A stretch of 64,000 bases of DNA from Mesorhizobium sp. B2-4-15 (GCF_006658505.1 NZ_VFUZ01000025.1:16007-80006), one strand, 5' to 3'. Positions 45,112 to 53,693 are shown, counted from the stretch's first letter. The notes: generated by a model not told the origin, from the sequence alone. Numbers and translations: made by a program.

Positions 45112-45432
45112 TCAGGTGTTCTTGATCTGCTCGATGGCCTGCGCCATCAGTTCGTCCATGGTGCGACGGATCTGATGGTCCGACTGGGCGACGCCCGCGG
45201 CATCGAAATCCTTGCGGATCTTGCGGAACACGTCGTGATCGCCGGCTTCCTCGATATCGGAAACAACCACTTCCTTGGCGTAGGCATCGGCGTCGGCGCC
45301 CGACTTTCCAAGCTTTTCAGCAGCCCACAGGCCAAGCGCCTTGTTGCGGCGCGCCGAGGCCTTGAACCGGAGTTCCTCATCGAAGGCAAACTTGCGCTCA
45401 AAGCCCTCTTCGCGATCCTTCATGCTGCTCAT
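45112..45432 (-). CDS. ATP synthase zeta-type inhibitor protein (DUF1476)
   Basis: 106 residues from ATG 45432 (GGAGGGAA ribosome site; an internal ATG nine bases later is less likely). The sequence MKDREEGFERKFAFDEELRF, RRNKALGLWAAEKLG and DAAGVAQSDHQIRRTMDELM matches the alphaproteobacterial zeta subunit. In Paracoccus this blocks F1-ATPase rotation by inserting its N-terminus into the catalytic interface. The N-terminal basic/aromatic inhibitory segment is intact. It is not next to the atp operon here. Rhizobial homologues are often weak inhibitors. Confidence 0.9.
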   Translation of the reverse strand: MSSMKDREEGFERKFAFDEELRFKASARRNKALGLWAAEKLGKSGADADAYAKEVVVSDIEEAGDHDVFRKIRKDFDAAGVAQSDHQIRRTMDELMAQAIEQIKNT

Positions 45433-45706
45433 GGCTTCCCTCCGGGTCAAATCCGATTCGTTGGCGATGGATATGTGTATTGCCAAAGCACAAACCAAAA
45501 GGTCGCGAGCCGGTCAATATGCTTCGTCGCATGCTGCGCTGCGGCATTTCGGTCCTGAAAGCGGTTGATTGAAAGGATTTGCCGATTGAGCAAACGATGT
45601 GATTGGGATAGACCCGGCATTGAACGCCCCCGTCGCCGCACTAATTTAGGCAGACGGACAGGAACTGGTCGCTTGCCGCCTGCCCGCAAATCCAGAGAAA
45701 AATCAA

Positions 45707-46501
45707 ATGAAAAATCGCCGCCGCATTTATGAAGGCAAGGCCAAGATCCTCTATGAGGGACCCGAGCCGGGCACGCTCATCCAGTTCTTCAAGGATGATG
45801 CCACCGCTTTCAACAAGAAGAAACACGAGGTCGTCGACGGCAAGGGTGTGCTCAACAACCGTATTTCCGAGCACATCTTCAACCATCTGAACCGCATGGG
45901 CATCCCGACCCATTTTATCCGCCGGCTCAACATGCGCGAGCAGTTGATCAAGGAAGTCGAGATCATCCCGCTCGAAGTGGTGGTGCGCAATGTCGCCGCC
46001 GGTTCGCTGTCCAAGCGCCTCGGCATCGAGGAAGGCACGGTTTTGCCGCGCTCGATCATCGAATTCTATTACAAGGCCGACGCGCTCGACGATCCGATGG
46101 TGTCCGAAGAGCACATCACCGCGTTCGGCTGGGCGAGCCCGCAGGAGATCGACGACATCATGGCGCTCGCGATCCGCGTCAACGACTTCCTCTCCGGCCT
46201 GTTCATGGGCGTCGGCATCCAGCTCGTCGACTTCAAGATCGAATGCGGCCGCCTGTTCGAGGGCGACATGATGCGCATCGTCGTCGCCGACGAGATTTCG
46301 CCGGATTCCTGCCGCCTGTGGGACGTGGCGACGCAGGACAAGCTCGACAAGGATCGCTTCCGCCGTGACATGGGCGGCCTCGTCGAAGCCTACCAGGAAG
46401 TCGCCCGCCGCCTCGGTATCATGAACGAGAACGAGCCGCCCCGCCCCACCGGTCCGGTGCTTGTCGCCTCGACCGATGGCCTCAAGGGCAAGCCGCACTA
46501 A
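45707..46501 (+). CDS. purC: Phosphoribosylaminoimidazole-succinocarboxamide synthase
   Basis: 264 residues. PurC couples CAIR and aspartate with ATP to give SAICAR. Family blocks: RRIYEGKAKILYEGPEPGTL, KKHEVVDGKGVLNNRISEHIF, PLEVVVRNVAAGSLSKRLG (signature), LVDFKIECGRLFEG and VVADEISPDSCRLWD (signature). It is the first gene of purC-purS-orf-purQ. The 275-base gap before it has no evident riboswitch. Confidence 0.97.
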   Translation: MKNRRRIYEGKAKILYEGPEPGTLIQFFKDDATAFNKKKHEVVDGKGVLNNRISEHIFNHLNRMGIPTHFIRRLNMREQLIKEVEIIPLEVVVRNVAAGSLSKRLGIEEGTVLPRSIIEFYYKADALDDPMVSEEHITAFGWASPQEIDDIMALAIRVNDFLSGLFMGVGIQLVDFKIECGRLFEGDMMRIVVADEISPDSCRLWDVATQDKLDKDRFRRDMGGLVEAYQEVARRLGIMNENEPPRPTGPVLVASTDGLKGKPH

Positions 46502-46526
46502 CCAAGACCACTATTCGAGCAGGAGC

Positions 46527-46778
46527 ATGTCCAGCGTGATCAAGGCCCGCATTACCGTCACCCTCAAGAATGGCGTGCTCGACCCTCAGGGCAAGGCGAT
46601 CGAACACGCGCTGTCGGGACTTGGCTTCGATGGCGTCGGCACGGTGCGGCAAGGCAAGGTGTTCGACGTCGAACTGGCGGAGACCGATAAGAGCAAGGCC
46701 GAAGCCGACCTGAAGGCCATGTGCGACAGGCTGCTGGCGAATACGGTGATTGAGAACTACAGTGTGACACTTACCTGA
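46527..46778 (+). CDS. purS: Phosphoribosylformylglycinamidine synthase, PurS subunit
   Basis: 83 residues from ATG 46527; a GTG nine bases later (46536) has better distance from AGGAG and is a real alternative. The small structural subunit (ARITVTLKNGVLDPQGKAI, EHALSGLGFDGVGTVRQGKVF) bridges PurL and PurQ in the FGAM synthase complex. Normal length. It lies 26 bases after purC. Confidence 0.95.
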   Translation: MSSVIKARITVTLKNGVLDPQGKAIEHALSGLGFDGVGTVRQGKVFDVELAETDKSKAEADLKAMCDRLLANTVIENYSVTLT

Positions 46779-46796
46779 CGTTGTATCGGAGGGACT

Positions 46797-47051
46797 ATGT
46801 CGGAAGTCACGAATGAGGTGATGTTCGAGCTTCTCAAGCGCGTGCATCACGAAATTGGTGAACTTCGTCAGGATGTTTCCGCGACGAAACGGGAATTGAA
46901 TGTGACGCGAGGCCATATGGTGGCAACGCAAAGCGATATCCACAACATCTACGGCATTCTCGCCCGCCAGGATGATCGGCTTGAACGCATTGACCGCCGT
47001 CTCGACCTGCGCGAACTCGCCGAATCTCAGAGGCCTTTCGAACCAAAATGA
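46797..47051 (+). CDS. Small coiled-coil protein inside the pur operon
   Basis: 84 residues with GGAGGG before ATG 46797. A single long helix is predicted: EVMFELLKRVHHEIGELRQDVSATKREL, then NIYGILARQDDRLERIDRRLDLRELAE. Heptad-like spacing suggests a coiled coil. No enzyme motif. It overlaps purQ by four bases (ATGA) and follows purS by 18, so it is co-translated with both FGAM synthase subunits. The function is unknown; a structural or regulatory partner of the complex is inference. Confidence 0.8.
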   Translation: MSEVTNEVMFELLKRVHHEIGELRQDVSATKRELNVTRGHMVATQSDIHNIYGILARQDDRLERIDRRLDLRELAESQRPFEPK

Positions 47052-47716
47052 AATCAGCTGTCGTCCTCCTGCCTGGCCTCAATCGCGACCGCGACATGAT
47101 CGCGGCGCTGACCAAGATTTCGGGACATGCGCCGGCTACTGTCTGGCAGACCGATACCGAAATCCCCGATGTCGACCTGATCGCCATTCCGGGCGGGTTC
47201 TCGTTCGGCGATTATCTGCGTTGCGGCGCGATCGCCGCGCGCATGCCGGTCATGCGGGCGGTTGCCGAAAAGGCGGCCAAGGGCGTCATGGTCATCGGCG
47301 TCTGCAACGGCTTCCAGATCCTGGTCGAGGCCGGACTGCTGCCAGGCGCCTTGATGCGCAACTCCTCGCTGAAATTCGTCTGCCGGCAGGTAAAACTGCA
47401 GATAACCAACGCCAACACCATGTTCACCCGCCGCTATCAGCCCGGCCAGATCATCCGCTCGCCGGTGGCGCATCACGACGGCAACTATTTTGCCGACGCC
47501 GAGACGCTGGCTCGCGTCGAAGGCGAAGGCCAGGTGGTGTTCCGTTATGCGGAGGGCACCAATCCGAACGGCTCGATCAACGACATTGCCGGCATCATCA
47601 ACGAACAAGGCAATGTGCTTGGTCTGATGCCGCATCCTGAAAATCTGATCGAGACCGCACATGGCGGCAGCGACGGCCGTGCGCTTTTCGAAGGCGCCCT
47701 CGGCATCGCCGCCTGA
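47048..47716 (+). CDS. purQ: Phosphoribosylformylglycinamidine synthase, PurQ glutaminase subunit
   Basis: 222 residues. Class I glutamine amidotransferase: nucleophile Cys86 in IGVCNGFQILVEAGLLPGA, catalytic His/Glu in GLMPHPENLIE, and the oxyanion turn IPGGFSFGDYLRCG. It supplies ammonia to PurL. Overlap with the coiled-coil gene implies translational coupling. purL itself is over 3 kb downstream, separated by unrelated genes. Confidence 0.97.
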   Translation: MKSAVVLLPGLNRDRDMIAALTKISGHAPATVWQTDTEIPDVDLIAIPGGFSFGDYLRCGAIAARMPVMRAVAEKAAKGVMVIGVCNGFQILVEAGLLPGALMRNSSLKFVCRQVKLQITNANTMFTRRYQPGQIIRSPVAHHDGNYFADAETLARVEGEGQVVFRYAEGTNPNGSINDIAGIINEQGNVLGLMPHPENLIETAHGGSDGRALFEGALGIAA

Positions 47717-47803
47717 AATCATCGAGGCGGACGCGTTGAGAACAGCCGGACATTCCAGCCCGTCTTGTTGGAAAAGTTCGCTTCACTGGGGAGAGAGACG
47801 GTC

Positions 47804-48469
47804 ATGAAACTCTATTCGCGGCCGTTGTCGCCCTACTCTTCGATCGTGCGGGCGCTGGCCTATATCAAGGACGTCCCGCTCAAGATCATCGCGCCACCGC
47901 CGGGTTTTCCGATCCCCGAAGAATTTCGCGCCATCTCGCCGATGAACCGGATTCCGGTGCTGATCACCGGCTCGGGCGAAACGATCGTCGAGTCGGTGGT
48001 GATCGCCGAATATCTCGAGGAACGCTTTCCGGAACCGGCACTGCTGCCCGCTGATTCCAGGGATCGCGCTCTGGTGCGCATGTTCGCACGCATCACCGAT
48101 CTCGATGTGCTTGCGCCGACTATGAAGCTTTTCGAACTGCATTTCATGCCTGAGCGCAACAATGCCGAGATCGAAGCCCAATTCGCCCGCCTGCACCACG
48201 GGCTGGCGGCGATCGAGGCGCGCATGGCGCAAGGCCCCTTCGCGCTCGGCGACGAAATCAGTTTCGCCGACGCCTGGCTGACGCCGACGCGCTTCATCTT
48301 CAACAATTTCCGCGCCATGACAGGCCGCCACGACCTGCTCGACGCCTATCCCAAATTCGATGCCTATGAGCAGATCGCCCTGCAGCATCCGGCATTGTCG
48401 CGTGTATGGGGCGAGATGACCGACGGCCTGAAAATCTTTCTGTCCGAACTCGAGATGGGTGCCGCTTGA
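47804..48469 (+). CDS. Glutathione S-transferase family protein
   Basis: 221 residues from ATG 47804. The thioredoxin-like N-domain is MKLYSRPLSPYSSIVRALAY with a Ser/Tyr active-site candidate (SPYSS), then MNRIPVLIT (cis-Pro) and ETIVESVVIAEYLEERFP (glutathione gamma-glutamyl contact). The all-helical C-domain contains FALGDEISFADAWLTPT. The substrate is unknown. Its stop overlaps the start of the small lipoprotein gene (TTGA). Confidence 0.9.
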   Translation: MKLYSRPLSPYSSIVRALAYIKDVPLKIIAPPPGFPIPEEFRAISPMNRIPVLITGSGETIVESVVIAEYLEERFPEPALLPADSRDRALVRMFARITDLDVLAPTMKLFELHFMPERNNAEIEAQFARLHHGLAAIEARMAQGPFALGDEISFADAWLTPTRFIFNNFRAMTGRHDLLDAYPKFDAYEQIALQHPALSRVWGEMTDGLKIFLSELEMGAA

Positions 48470-48873
48470 TCAAGAGCAAGACGATCGCCTTCGTTGCCGC
48501 GGCGGGCTTTGCCCTGGCGTCGTGCCAATCGAGCCCGAAGAGCACGCCCGTGGCCTCGGGCAAGAGTGCGGCGCTGCTGGCCATGGAACAGGTGGCGATC
48601 GCGGCCCACAAATGCTGGATCGCCAGCAAGGACCCGGCCTTCAGGCAATATCAGATGGCCAATGAGCTGAACTCGTTCAGCGGCACGCCGCGCTTCCTGC
48701 TGGTGCCGGCCAAGCACTATGGCGGCAAGCCGTTGCTGGTCGTGCAGGCGCAAGGCAATTCGAGCCGTGTCGACGTGTTCGGACCGCTGATGAACGACCC
48801 GCTTGGCGCACGCATCGGGGCCGACATCGCCCGCTGGCAGGCCGGCAACCCGGCCTGTGCGGCAACTGCCTAG
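48466..48873 (+). CDS. Small putative lipoprotein
   Basis: 135 residues from TTG 48466 (LIKSKTIAFVAAAGFALASC), giving a basic N-terminus and a lipobox-like ALASC (acylated Cys about residue 20). The mature protein (AHKCWIASKDPAFRQYQMAN, RFLLVPAKHYGGKPLLVVQA, RVDVFGPLMNDPLGARIGAD) is soluble and carries two further cysteines (KCW, NPACA). No family recognised. The TTG start is uncertain, but the signal it creates is good and the gene is coupled to the GST gene. Confidence 0.7.
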   Translation: MIKSKTIAFVAAAGFALASCQSSPKSTPVASGKSAALLAMEQVAIAAHKCWIASKDPAFRQYQMANELNSFSGTPRFLLVPAKHYGGKPLLVVQAQGNSSRVDVFGPLMNDPLGARIGADIARWQAGNPACAATA

Positions 48874-48924
48874 CCCATCGGCCGCTTCCTCGACGTCGCC
48901 AAGAACGGTGCAGCCAGTGTTGCC

Positions 48925-49026
48925 ATGGCGGCGCTGGCCGTCACAGCGATGTTTCTGATGATCTGCGTTGTCGCCGTTTTCGTCGATCATGGCGTTGCAC
49001 GTCTGCGGACCAAGAGTGTCCGCTAA
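48925..49026 (+). CDS. Possible small single-span membrane protein
   Basis: 33 residues from ATG 48925: MAALAVTAMFLMICVVAVF then VDHGVARLRTKSVR, a transmembrane helix with a basic tail. No clear ribosome site. The frame is the same as that of the preceding lipoprotein gene and is open from just after its TAG stop, so a read-through product is formally possible. Low confidence either way. Confidence 0.25.
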   Translation: MAALAVTAMFLMICVVAVFVDHGVARLRTKSVR

Positions 49027-49033
49027 GACCAGC

Positions 49034-49285
49034 CTACTCCCAGAAAGGCCTGATGGCCTCACGGTGGGCATCGCATCGGGAGATGCCGATGTCCTTGAGC
49101 TGATCGTCGGTCATCTCCAGCAACGCCAGCCGGCTGCGGCGGCGCTCCAGCAAATGGTCGATCCATCTGGCTAACGACCTGATCACACGCACCATGCTGC
49201 CGACAAAGCCGCGCTGGCCGGACGGGCGTAGCGCCTGGCCTGATAGCTCGGGTCTCGAATGACGGATTGTCGCGATTGTATCCAT
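49034..49285 (-). CDS. DUF1127 domain protein
   Basis: 83 residues from ATG 49285; ATG 49195 (53 residues) would give the more usual DUF1127 length. The DUF1127 motif is at the C-terminus: WIDHLLERRRSRLALLEMTD followed by DDQLKDIGISRCDAHREA. These arginine-rich small proteins affect RNA turnover and stress responses in alphaproteobacteria. It is divergent from the MocR gene; their promoters share the 93-base gap. Confidence 0.85.
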   Translation of the reverse strand: MDTIATIRHSRPELSGQALRPSGQRGFVGSMVRVIRSLARWIDHLLERRRSRLALLEMTDDQLKDIGISRCDAHREAIRPFWE

Positions 49286-49309
49286 TTTTATCTACCGGAC
49301 TTCTCGATT

Positions 49310-49326
49310 GTACCCCACTCGGGTAC
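49310..49326. promoter_or_regulatory. Candidate MocR operator (upstream dyad)
   Basis: GTACCC-cactc-GGGTAC is a perfect 6-5-6 inverted repeat about 55 bases before the MocR start, next to a TTGACT -35-like element (49341-49346). MocR/PdxR proteins often bind such dyads in their own promoters. Confidence 0.45.
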
Positions 49327-49370
49327 GCTACCGATATGTATTGACTCACAATTCGGTGCAATATACAAAA

Positions 49371-49385
49371 TTGTCACCATGACAA
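49371..49385. promoter_or_regulatory. Candidate MocR operator overlapping the start codon
   Basis: TTGTC-accat-GACAA is a perfect 5-5-5 dyad that includes the MocR start codon, suited to autorepression. Confidence 0.35.
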
Positions 49386-50791
49386 GTTGGCTTCCAGACC
49401 TCACTGCCGGTTCCGGTCCTCTTTATCAGCGCCTTGCTGACAGCATTGAGTCAGATATCGACCGGGGCGTGATCGATGCCGGCGCGAAACTGCCGCCGCA
49501 GCGCGACCTCGCCTATGACATCGGCACCACCGTCGGCACGGTCGGCCGGGCCTACCAATTGCTGCGCGAGCGCGGGCTGGTGAGTGGCGAAGTGGGGCGA
49601 GGAACCTATGTGCTCGGCCAGCGTGCCGAAGGCGTGAAGCCGGAGGCCCCCGACGTCAGCGTGGAAGGCACGCGCTATGTCGATGCGCCCAAGGACAAGC
49701 TGCGTTTCGACAGCACCGCGGCACCCGATATCGGCCAGGGCGCTGATATCGCCGATGTGTTGTCGCGCACCGCACAGGATCATCCGCACGAAATTTCAAG
49801 CTATACGCGCGATTTTCCGGACCGCTGGTATGAAGCCGGCGCCCGCTGGCTGTCGCGCAATTCCTTTCGACCAGCCGCCGACGCCATCGTTCCGACGCTC
49901 GGCACCCATGCCGCGGTGATGGGCGCGATCGGTGCGCTGACCACGCCCGGCGACTATGTCGCCTTCGAACACCTCACCTATTCGCAGATATCCCGCAGTG
50001 CTGGGCTGATCGGCCGGCGCACCGCGCTGGTGGCATCGGATGACCTAGGCATCGATCCCGACGATTTCGAGCGCGTCTGCGCGCAAAAGCATCCCAGGAT
50101 GATCTTCCTGATGCCGACCGCGCAGAATCCGACACTGGCGACACTGTCGGCCGCGCGCCGCGAGGCGATGGCGCGGGTTGCACGCGACTACAATGTCGTC
50201 ATGATCGAGGACGACCTTTACGGCAACCTGACCGACGATCCGACACCGCTGCTGGCCGAATTCGCCCCCGAACGCACCATCGTTGCCGGCGGCCTGTCGA
50301 AATCGGTGGCGGCCGGCATGCGCGGCGGCTGGCTCGCCTGCCCGCCCGCCTATCGCCACCGTATCCGCGTCGCCCACAAGATGATGACCGGCGGCATGCC
50401 CTTCCTGCTGGCCGAGGTGAATGCCCGTCTGGTGCTTTCGGGACAGGCCAGCGATATCCGCAAGCGCAGCATCGCCGAAATCAGCGCCCGCATCGCGATC
50501 GTTCGCGAAACCTTGGCCGGCTTCGCGTTCAAGTCACACGACAAGGTGCCCTTTGTCTGGCTTACCCTGCCCGACCCCTGGCTTTCCGGCACCTTCAAGA
50601 ACGCCTGCCTGGAACACGGCGTGCTGATCGACGACGAGGACGAGTTCAAGGCCGGCCGCTCGGAACAGGTCTTTCATGGCGTCCGTTTCGGTGTTTCGCA
50701 GCCGAGACGGCGTGGTGACGTCGCCGGCGCCGTTGCGGTCATCAGGCGCCTCCTCGATGAGGGCCGCGCGGGCTACGACAGCTTCTCCTGA
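49379..50791 (+). CDS. MocR/PdxR-type GntR regulator with aminotransferase domain
   Basis: 470 residues from ATG 49379; the longer in-frame start at 49259 runs through the promoter and was rejected. N-terminal GntR wHTH (about 10-80: GPLYQRLADSIESDIDRGVI, KLPPQRDLAYDIGTTVGTVGRAYQLL, VSGEVGRGTYV). The C-terminal aminotransferase-like effector domain carries EDDLYGNLTDD, the PLP Lys in VAGGLSKSVAAGMRGGWL, and MPTAQNPT. Such regulators sense PLP-linked amines or amino acids. The target may be itself or a distant operon; no obvious transporter adjoins it. Confidence 0.92.
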   Translation: MTSWLPDLTAGSGPLYQRLADSIESDIDRGVIDAGAKLPPQRDLAYDIGTTVGTVGRAYQLLRERGLVSGEVGRGTYVLGQRAEGVKPEAPDVSVEGTRYVDAPKDKLRFDSTAAPDIGQGADIADVLSRTAQDHPHEISSYTRDFPDRWYEAGARWLSRNSFRPAADAIVPTLGTHAAVMGAIGALTTPGDYVAFEHLTYSQISRSAGLIGRRTALVASDDLGIDPDDFERVCAQKHPRMIFLMPTAQNPTLATLSAARREAMARVARDYNVVMIEDDLYGNLTDDPTPLLAEFAPERTIVAGGLSKSVAAGMRGGWLACPPAYRHRIRVAHKMMTGGMPFLLAEVNARLVLSGQASDIRKRSIAEISARIAIVRETLAGFAFKSHDKVPFVWLTLPDPWLSGTFKNACLEHGVLIDDEDEFKAGRSEQVFHGVRFGVSQPRRRGDVAGAVAVIRRLLDEGRAGYDSFS

Positions 50792-50940
50792 ACCGCGAAG
50801 CGCTTCGGAAGCCAACCATCGCCTCCCTGTGGCTATGTCAGGTTTTCGTGCGTTTTCGCCAACCGACGGGTGTATCGGCCGCAAAGCTTGCGATAAGAGG
50901 GGACTCAAAATCCCCGTTCCATGGACATACATCCCCGCCC

Positions 50941-53172
50941 ATGACCATTTCCAATTCCGTGCCGATCACTCCAGAACTCATCGCCGCCCATGGTCTGAAG
51001 CCCGATGAGTATCAGCGCATTCTCGATCTCGTCGGACGCGAGCCGAGCTTCACCGAACTCGGCATCTTCTCGGCGATGTGGAACGAGCACTGCTCATACA
51101 AATCCTCGAAGAAATGGCTGCGCACGCTGCCGACCACCGGGCCGCAGGTCATCCAGGGGCCGGGCGAGAATGCCGGCGTGGTCGACATCGGCGACGGCGA
51201 CTGCGTCGTCTTCAAGATGGAGAGCCATAACCACCCGTCTTTCATCGAGCCCTACCAGGGCGCGGCGACTGGCGTCGGCGGCATCCTGCGCGATGTCTTC
51301 ACCATGGGGGCGCGGCCGATCGCGTCGATGAACGCGTTGCGCTTCGGCGCTCCCGACCACGCCAAGACCAGGCATCTCGTCGCCGGCGTGGTTTCCGGCG
51401 TCGGCGGCTATGGCAACTCCTTTGGCGTGCCGACGGTCGGCGGCGAAGTCAATTTCGATGCCCGCTACAACGGCAACATCCTGGTCAACGCCTTCGCGGC
51501 CGGTCTTGCCAAAACCAATGCCATCTTCCTGTCGGAAGCCAAGGGCGTCGGCCTGCCGGTTGTCTATCTCGGCGCCAAGACCGGCCGCGATGGCGTCGGC
51601 GGCGCCACCATGGCGTCGGCGGAATTCGACGACAAGATCGACGAGAAGCGCCCGACCGTGCAGGTCGGCGACCCCTTCACCGAAAAATGCCTGCTGGAGG
51701 CTTGCCTCGAGCTGATGGCCTCCGGCGCCGTCATCGCCATCCAGGACATGGGTGCCGCGGGGCTCACCTGTTCGGCGGTCGAGATGGGCGCCAAGGGCGA
51801 CCTTGGCATCGAGCTCGACCTCGACAAGGTGCCGGTGCGCGAAGAGCGCATGAGCGCCTACGAGATGATGCTGTCGGAAAGCCAGGAGCGCATGCTGATG
51901 GTGCTGCGCCCCGAAAGGGAAAAGGAAGCCGAGGCGATCTTCCACAAATGGGGCCTCGACTTCGCCATTGTCGGCAAGACTACCGACGATTTGCGTTTCC
52001 GTGTATTGCATCAAGGTGATCAGGTCGCCGACCTGCCAATCAAGGATCTCGGCGACAAGGCGCCGGAATACGACCGTCCCTGGATCGAACCCAAGAAGCC
52101 GGCGCCGCTTGCCGCCAACGATATTCCGCAGGCCGATGTCGCCGAGGCACTGCTGAAGCTGCTCGGCGGACCGGATCTTTCGTCGCGCCGCTGGGTCTGG
52201 GAACAATACGACACGCTGATCCAGGGCAATTCGCTGCAGCTTCCCGGCGGCGATGCCGGCGTGGTGCGCGTCGAGGGCCATCCGACCAAGGCGCTCGCCT
52301 TCTCGTCCGACGTCACGCCGCGCTATTGCGAAGCCGATCCCTACGAGGGCGGCAAGCAGGCGGTGGCCGAGTGCTGGCGCAATCTCACAGCCACCGGCGC
52401 GTTGCCGCTGGCCGCCACCGACAACCTCAATTTCGGCAATCCGGAGCGACCCGAGATCATGGGCCAGCTGGTCGGCGCGGTGAAAGGCATCGGCGACGCC
52501 TGCCGGGCACTCGGCTTCCCGATCGTTTCTGGCAACGTCTCGCTCTACAACGAGACCAATGGCCAGGGCATCCTGCCGACGCCGACCATCGGTGGCGTCG
52601 GCCTGATCGCCGACTGGTCGAAAATGGTGCGGATCGGCTTCGCGGCCGAGGGCCAGATGATCCTGCTGGTCGGTGCTCCCGCTTCCTGGGGCACGCATCT
52701 TGGCCAGTCCGTCTATTTCAGAGACATCCATGGCCGCACCGACGGCCCGCCGCCGCCGGTCGACCTCGAGCACGAGAGGCGCGTCGGTGACCATGTGCGT
52801 TCGCTGATCGCGTCCGGCATCGTCACGGCGGCGCATGATGTTTCGGACGGCGGCATTGCGGTCGCCTTGGCCGAAATGGCGATGGCGTCGGGGATCGGCG
52901 CGACCGTTCCCGGACTGGTCGGCACCGATCCGATACCGGTCTGGTTCGGCGAGGATCAGGGCCGCTATCTCTTGACGCTGTCGATCGATCCACATGGCCA
53001 GCAATGGGACGCCATCCGCAAGCAGCAGGGCGAACTCGGCATCTTCGCGCCCTGGATCGGCTCGACCGGCGGCGCCGCGCTGAAGCTCGGTGACGCCAGG
53101 GCGATCCCGGTCAGCGCGTTGACCGCCGCGCATGAGGGCTGGTTCCCGCGCTTCATGGACCAGGCCAGTTGA
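50941..53172 (+). CDS. purL: Phosphoribosylformylglycinamidine synthase subunit PurL (small type)
   Basis: 743 residues from ATG 50941. PurL turns FGAR and ammonia (from PurQ) into FGAM with ATP. Key blocks: FSAMWNEHCSYKSSKKWL (His active site), KMESHNHPSFIEPYQGAATGVGGILRD, MGAAGLTCSAVEMGAKG, FSSDVTPRYCEADPYEGGKQAV and HDVSDGGIAVALAEMAM. The length is that of the purSQ-dependent type. It is separated from purQ by a GST, lipoprotein, DUF1127 and MocR genes. Its stop overlaps the TTG of a membrane gene. Confidence 0.97.
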   Translation: MTISNSVPITPELIAAHGLKPDEYQRILDLVGREPSFTELGIFSAMWNEHCSYKSSKKWLRTLPTTGPQVIQGPGENAGVVDIGDGDCVVFKMESHNHPSFIEPYQGAATGVGGILRDVFTMGARPIASMNALRFGAPDHAKTRHLVAGVVSGVGGYGNSFGVPTVGGEVNFDARYNGNILVNAFAAGLAKTNAIFLSEAKGVGLPVVYLGAKTGRDGVGGATMASAEFDDKIDEKRPTVQVGDPFTEKCLLEACLELMASGAVIAIQDMGAAGLTCSAVEMGAKGDLGIELDLDKVPVREERMSAYEMMLSESQERMLMVLRPEREKEAEAIFHKWGLDFAIVGKTTDDLRFRVLHQGDQVADLPIKDLGDKAPEYDRPWIEPKKPAPLAANDIPQADVAEALLKLLGGPDLSSRRWVWEQYDTLIQGNSLQLPGGDAGVVRVEGHPTKALAFSSDVTPRYCEADPYEGGKQAVAECWRNLTATGALPLAATDNLNFGNPERPEIMGQLVGAVKGIGDACRALGFPIVSGNVSLYNETNGQGILPTPTIGGVGLIADWSKMVRIGFAAEGQMILLVGAPASWGTHLGQSVYFRDIHGRTDGPPPPVDLEHERRVGDHVRSLIASGIVTAAHDVSDGGIAVALAEMAMASGIGATVPGLVGTDPIPVWFGEDQGRYLLTLSIDPHGQQWDAIRKQQGELGIFAPWIGSTGGAALKLGDARAIPVSALTAAHEGWFPRFMDQAS

Positions 53173-53693
53173 CGAGGCTGGCCGCCCGGGCGCTGCTCGC
53201 AGCTGTCTTCTGGCCGTCGCTGTTCTTCTTCTGGTTCCTCGGGCCGTTCGGTTTCTTCCTGCTCTCGACAACCTCGAGCGAGGTTTGTCCGAGGCTGGAA
53301 ACGCGCGCCGAATTTCTTGCCGCGGCCAACGGCACACTTCCGATGCTGGTGCTGCAGGACCTCATCTACGCGGTTCCGATCATTTGCCTGGTGCTTTGGA
53401 CCCGGCTTCTGCCGGACAACACGCGAACAGGTCAGGTCGTCACCTGCATCAAGCTTTTCGCCGTCGCGGCCGTGCTGGGGGCATTGTGGGAATATGGCTC
53501 TTCCCTTGTCTGCGATGGCTACGGCCAGCCGTTCTTCTCGCCCGCCTGGCGGATGACCGGCTACCTGCCGATCGCCAATCTGGCGGTGAACCTTCCCCTC
53601 TATGTGCTGGTCTTCAGCCTTGGCCGTACCTTCTCGATGCGCGATGACGAGCCTGCGGACGATGCGATCCATCACGATGAGAATGCCTCGTAG
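53169..53693 (+). CDS. Hypothetical membrane protein
   Basis: 174 residues from TTG 53169, overlapping purL (TTGA). About four membrane segments (LLAAVFWPSLFFFWFLGPFGF, LQDLIYAVPIICLVLW, LFAVAAVLGALWEYGSSLVC, ANLAVNLPLYVLVFSLG). The C-terminal tail is acidic. No recognised family; two Cys in the exported loops could pair. Translational coupling to purL is the only clue to function. Confidence 0.7.
   Translation: MTRLAARALLAAVFWPSLFFFWFLGPFGFFLLSTTSSEVCPRLETRAEFLAAANGTLPMLVLQDLIYAVPIICLVLWTRLLPDNTRTGQVVTCIKLFAVAAVLGALWEYGSSLVCDGYGQPFFSPAWRMTGYLPIANLAVNLPLYVLVFSLGRTFSMRDDEPADDAIHHDENAS

Noticed and set aside
51094..53337. 747-codon minus-strand open frame
   Set aside because: Antisense of purL, whose active-site motifs are all intact on the plus strand.
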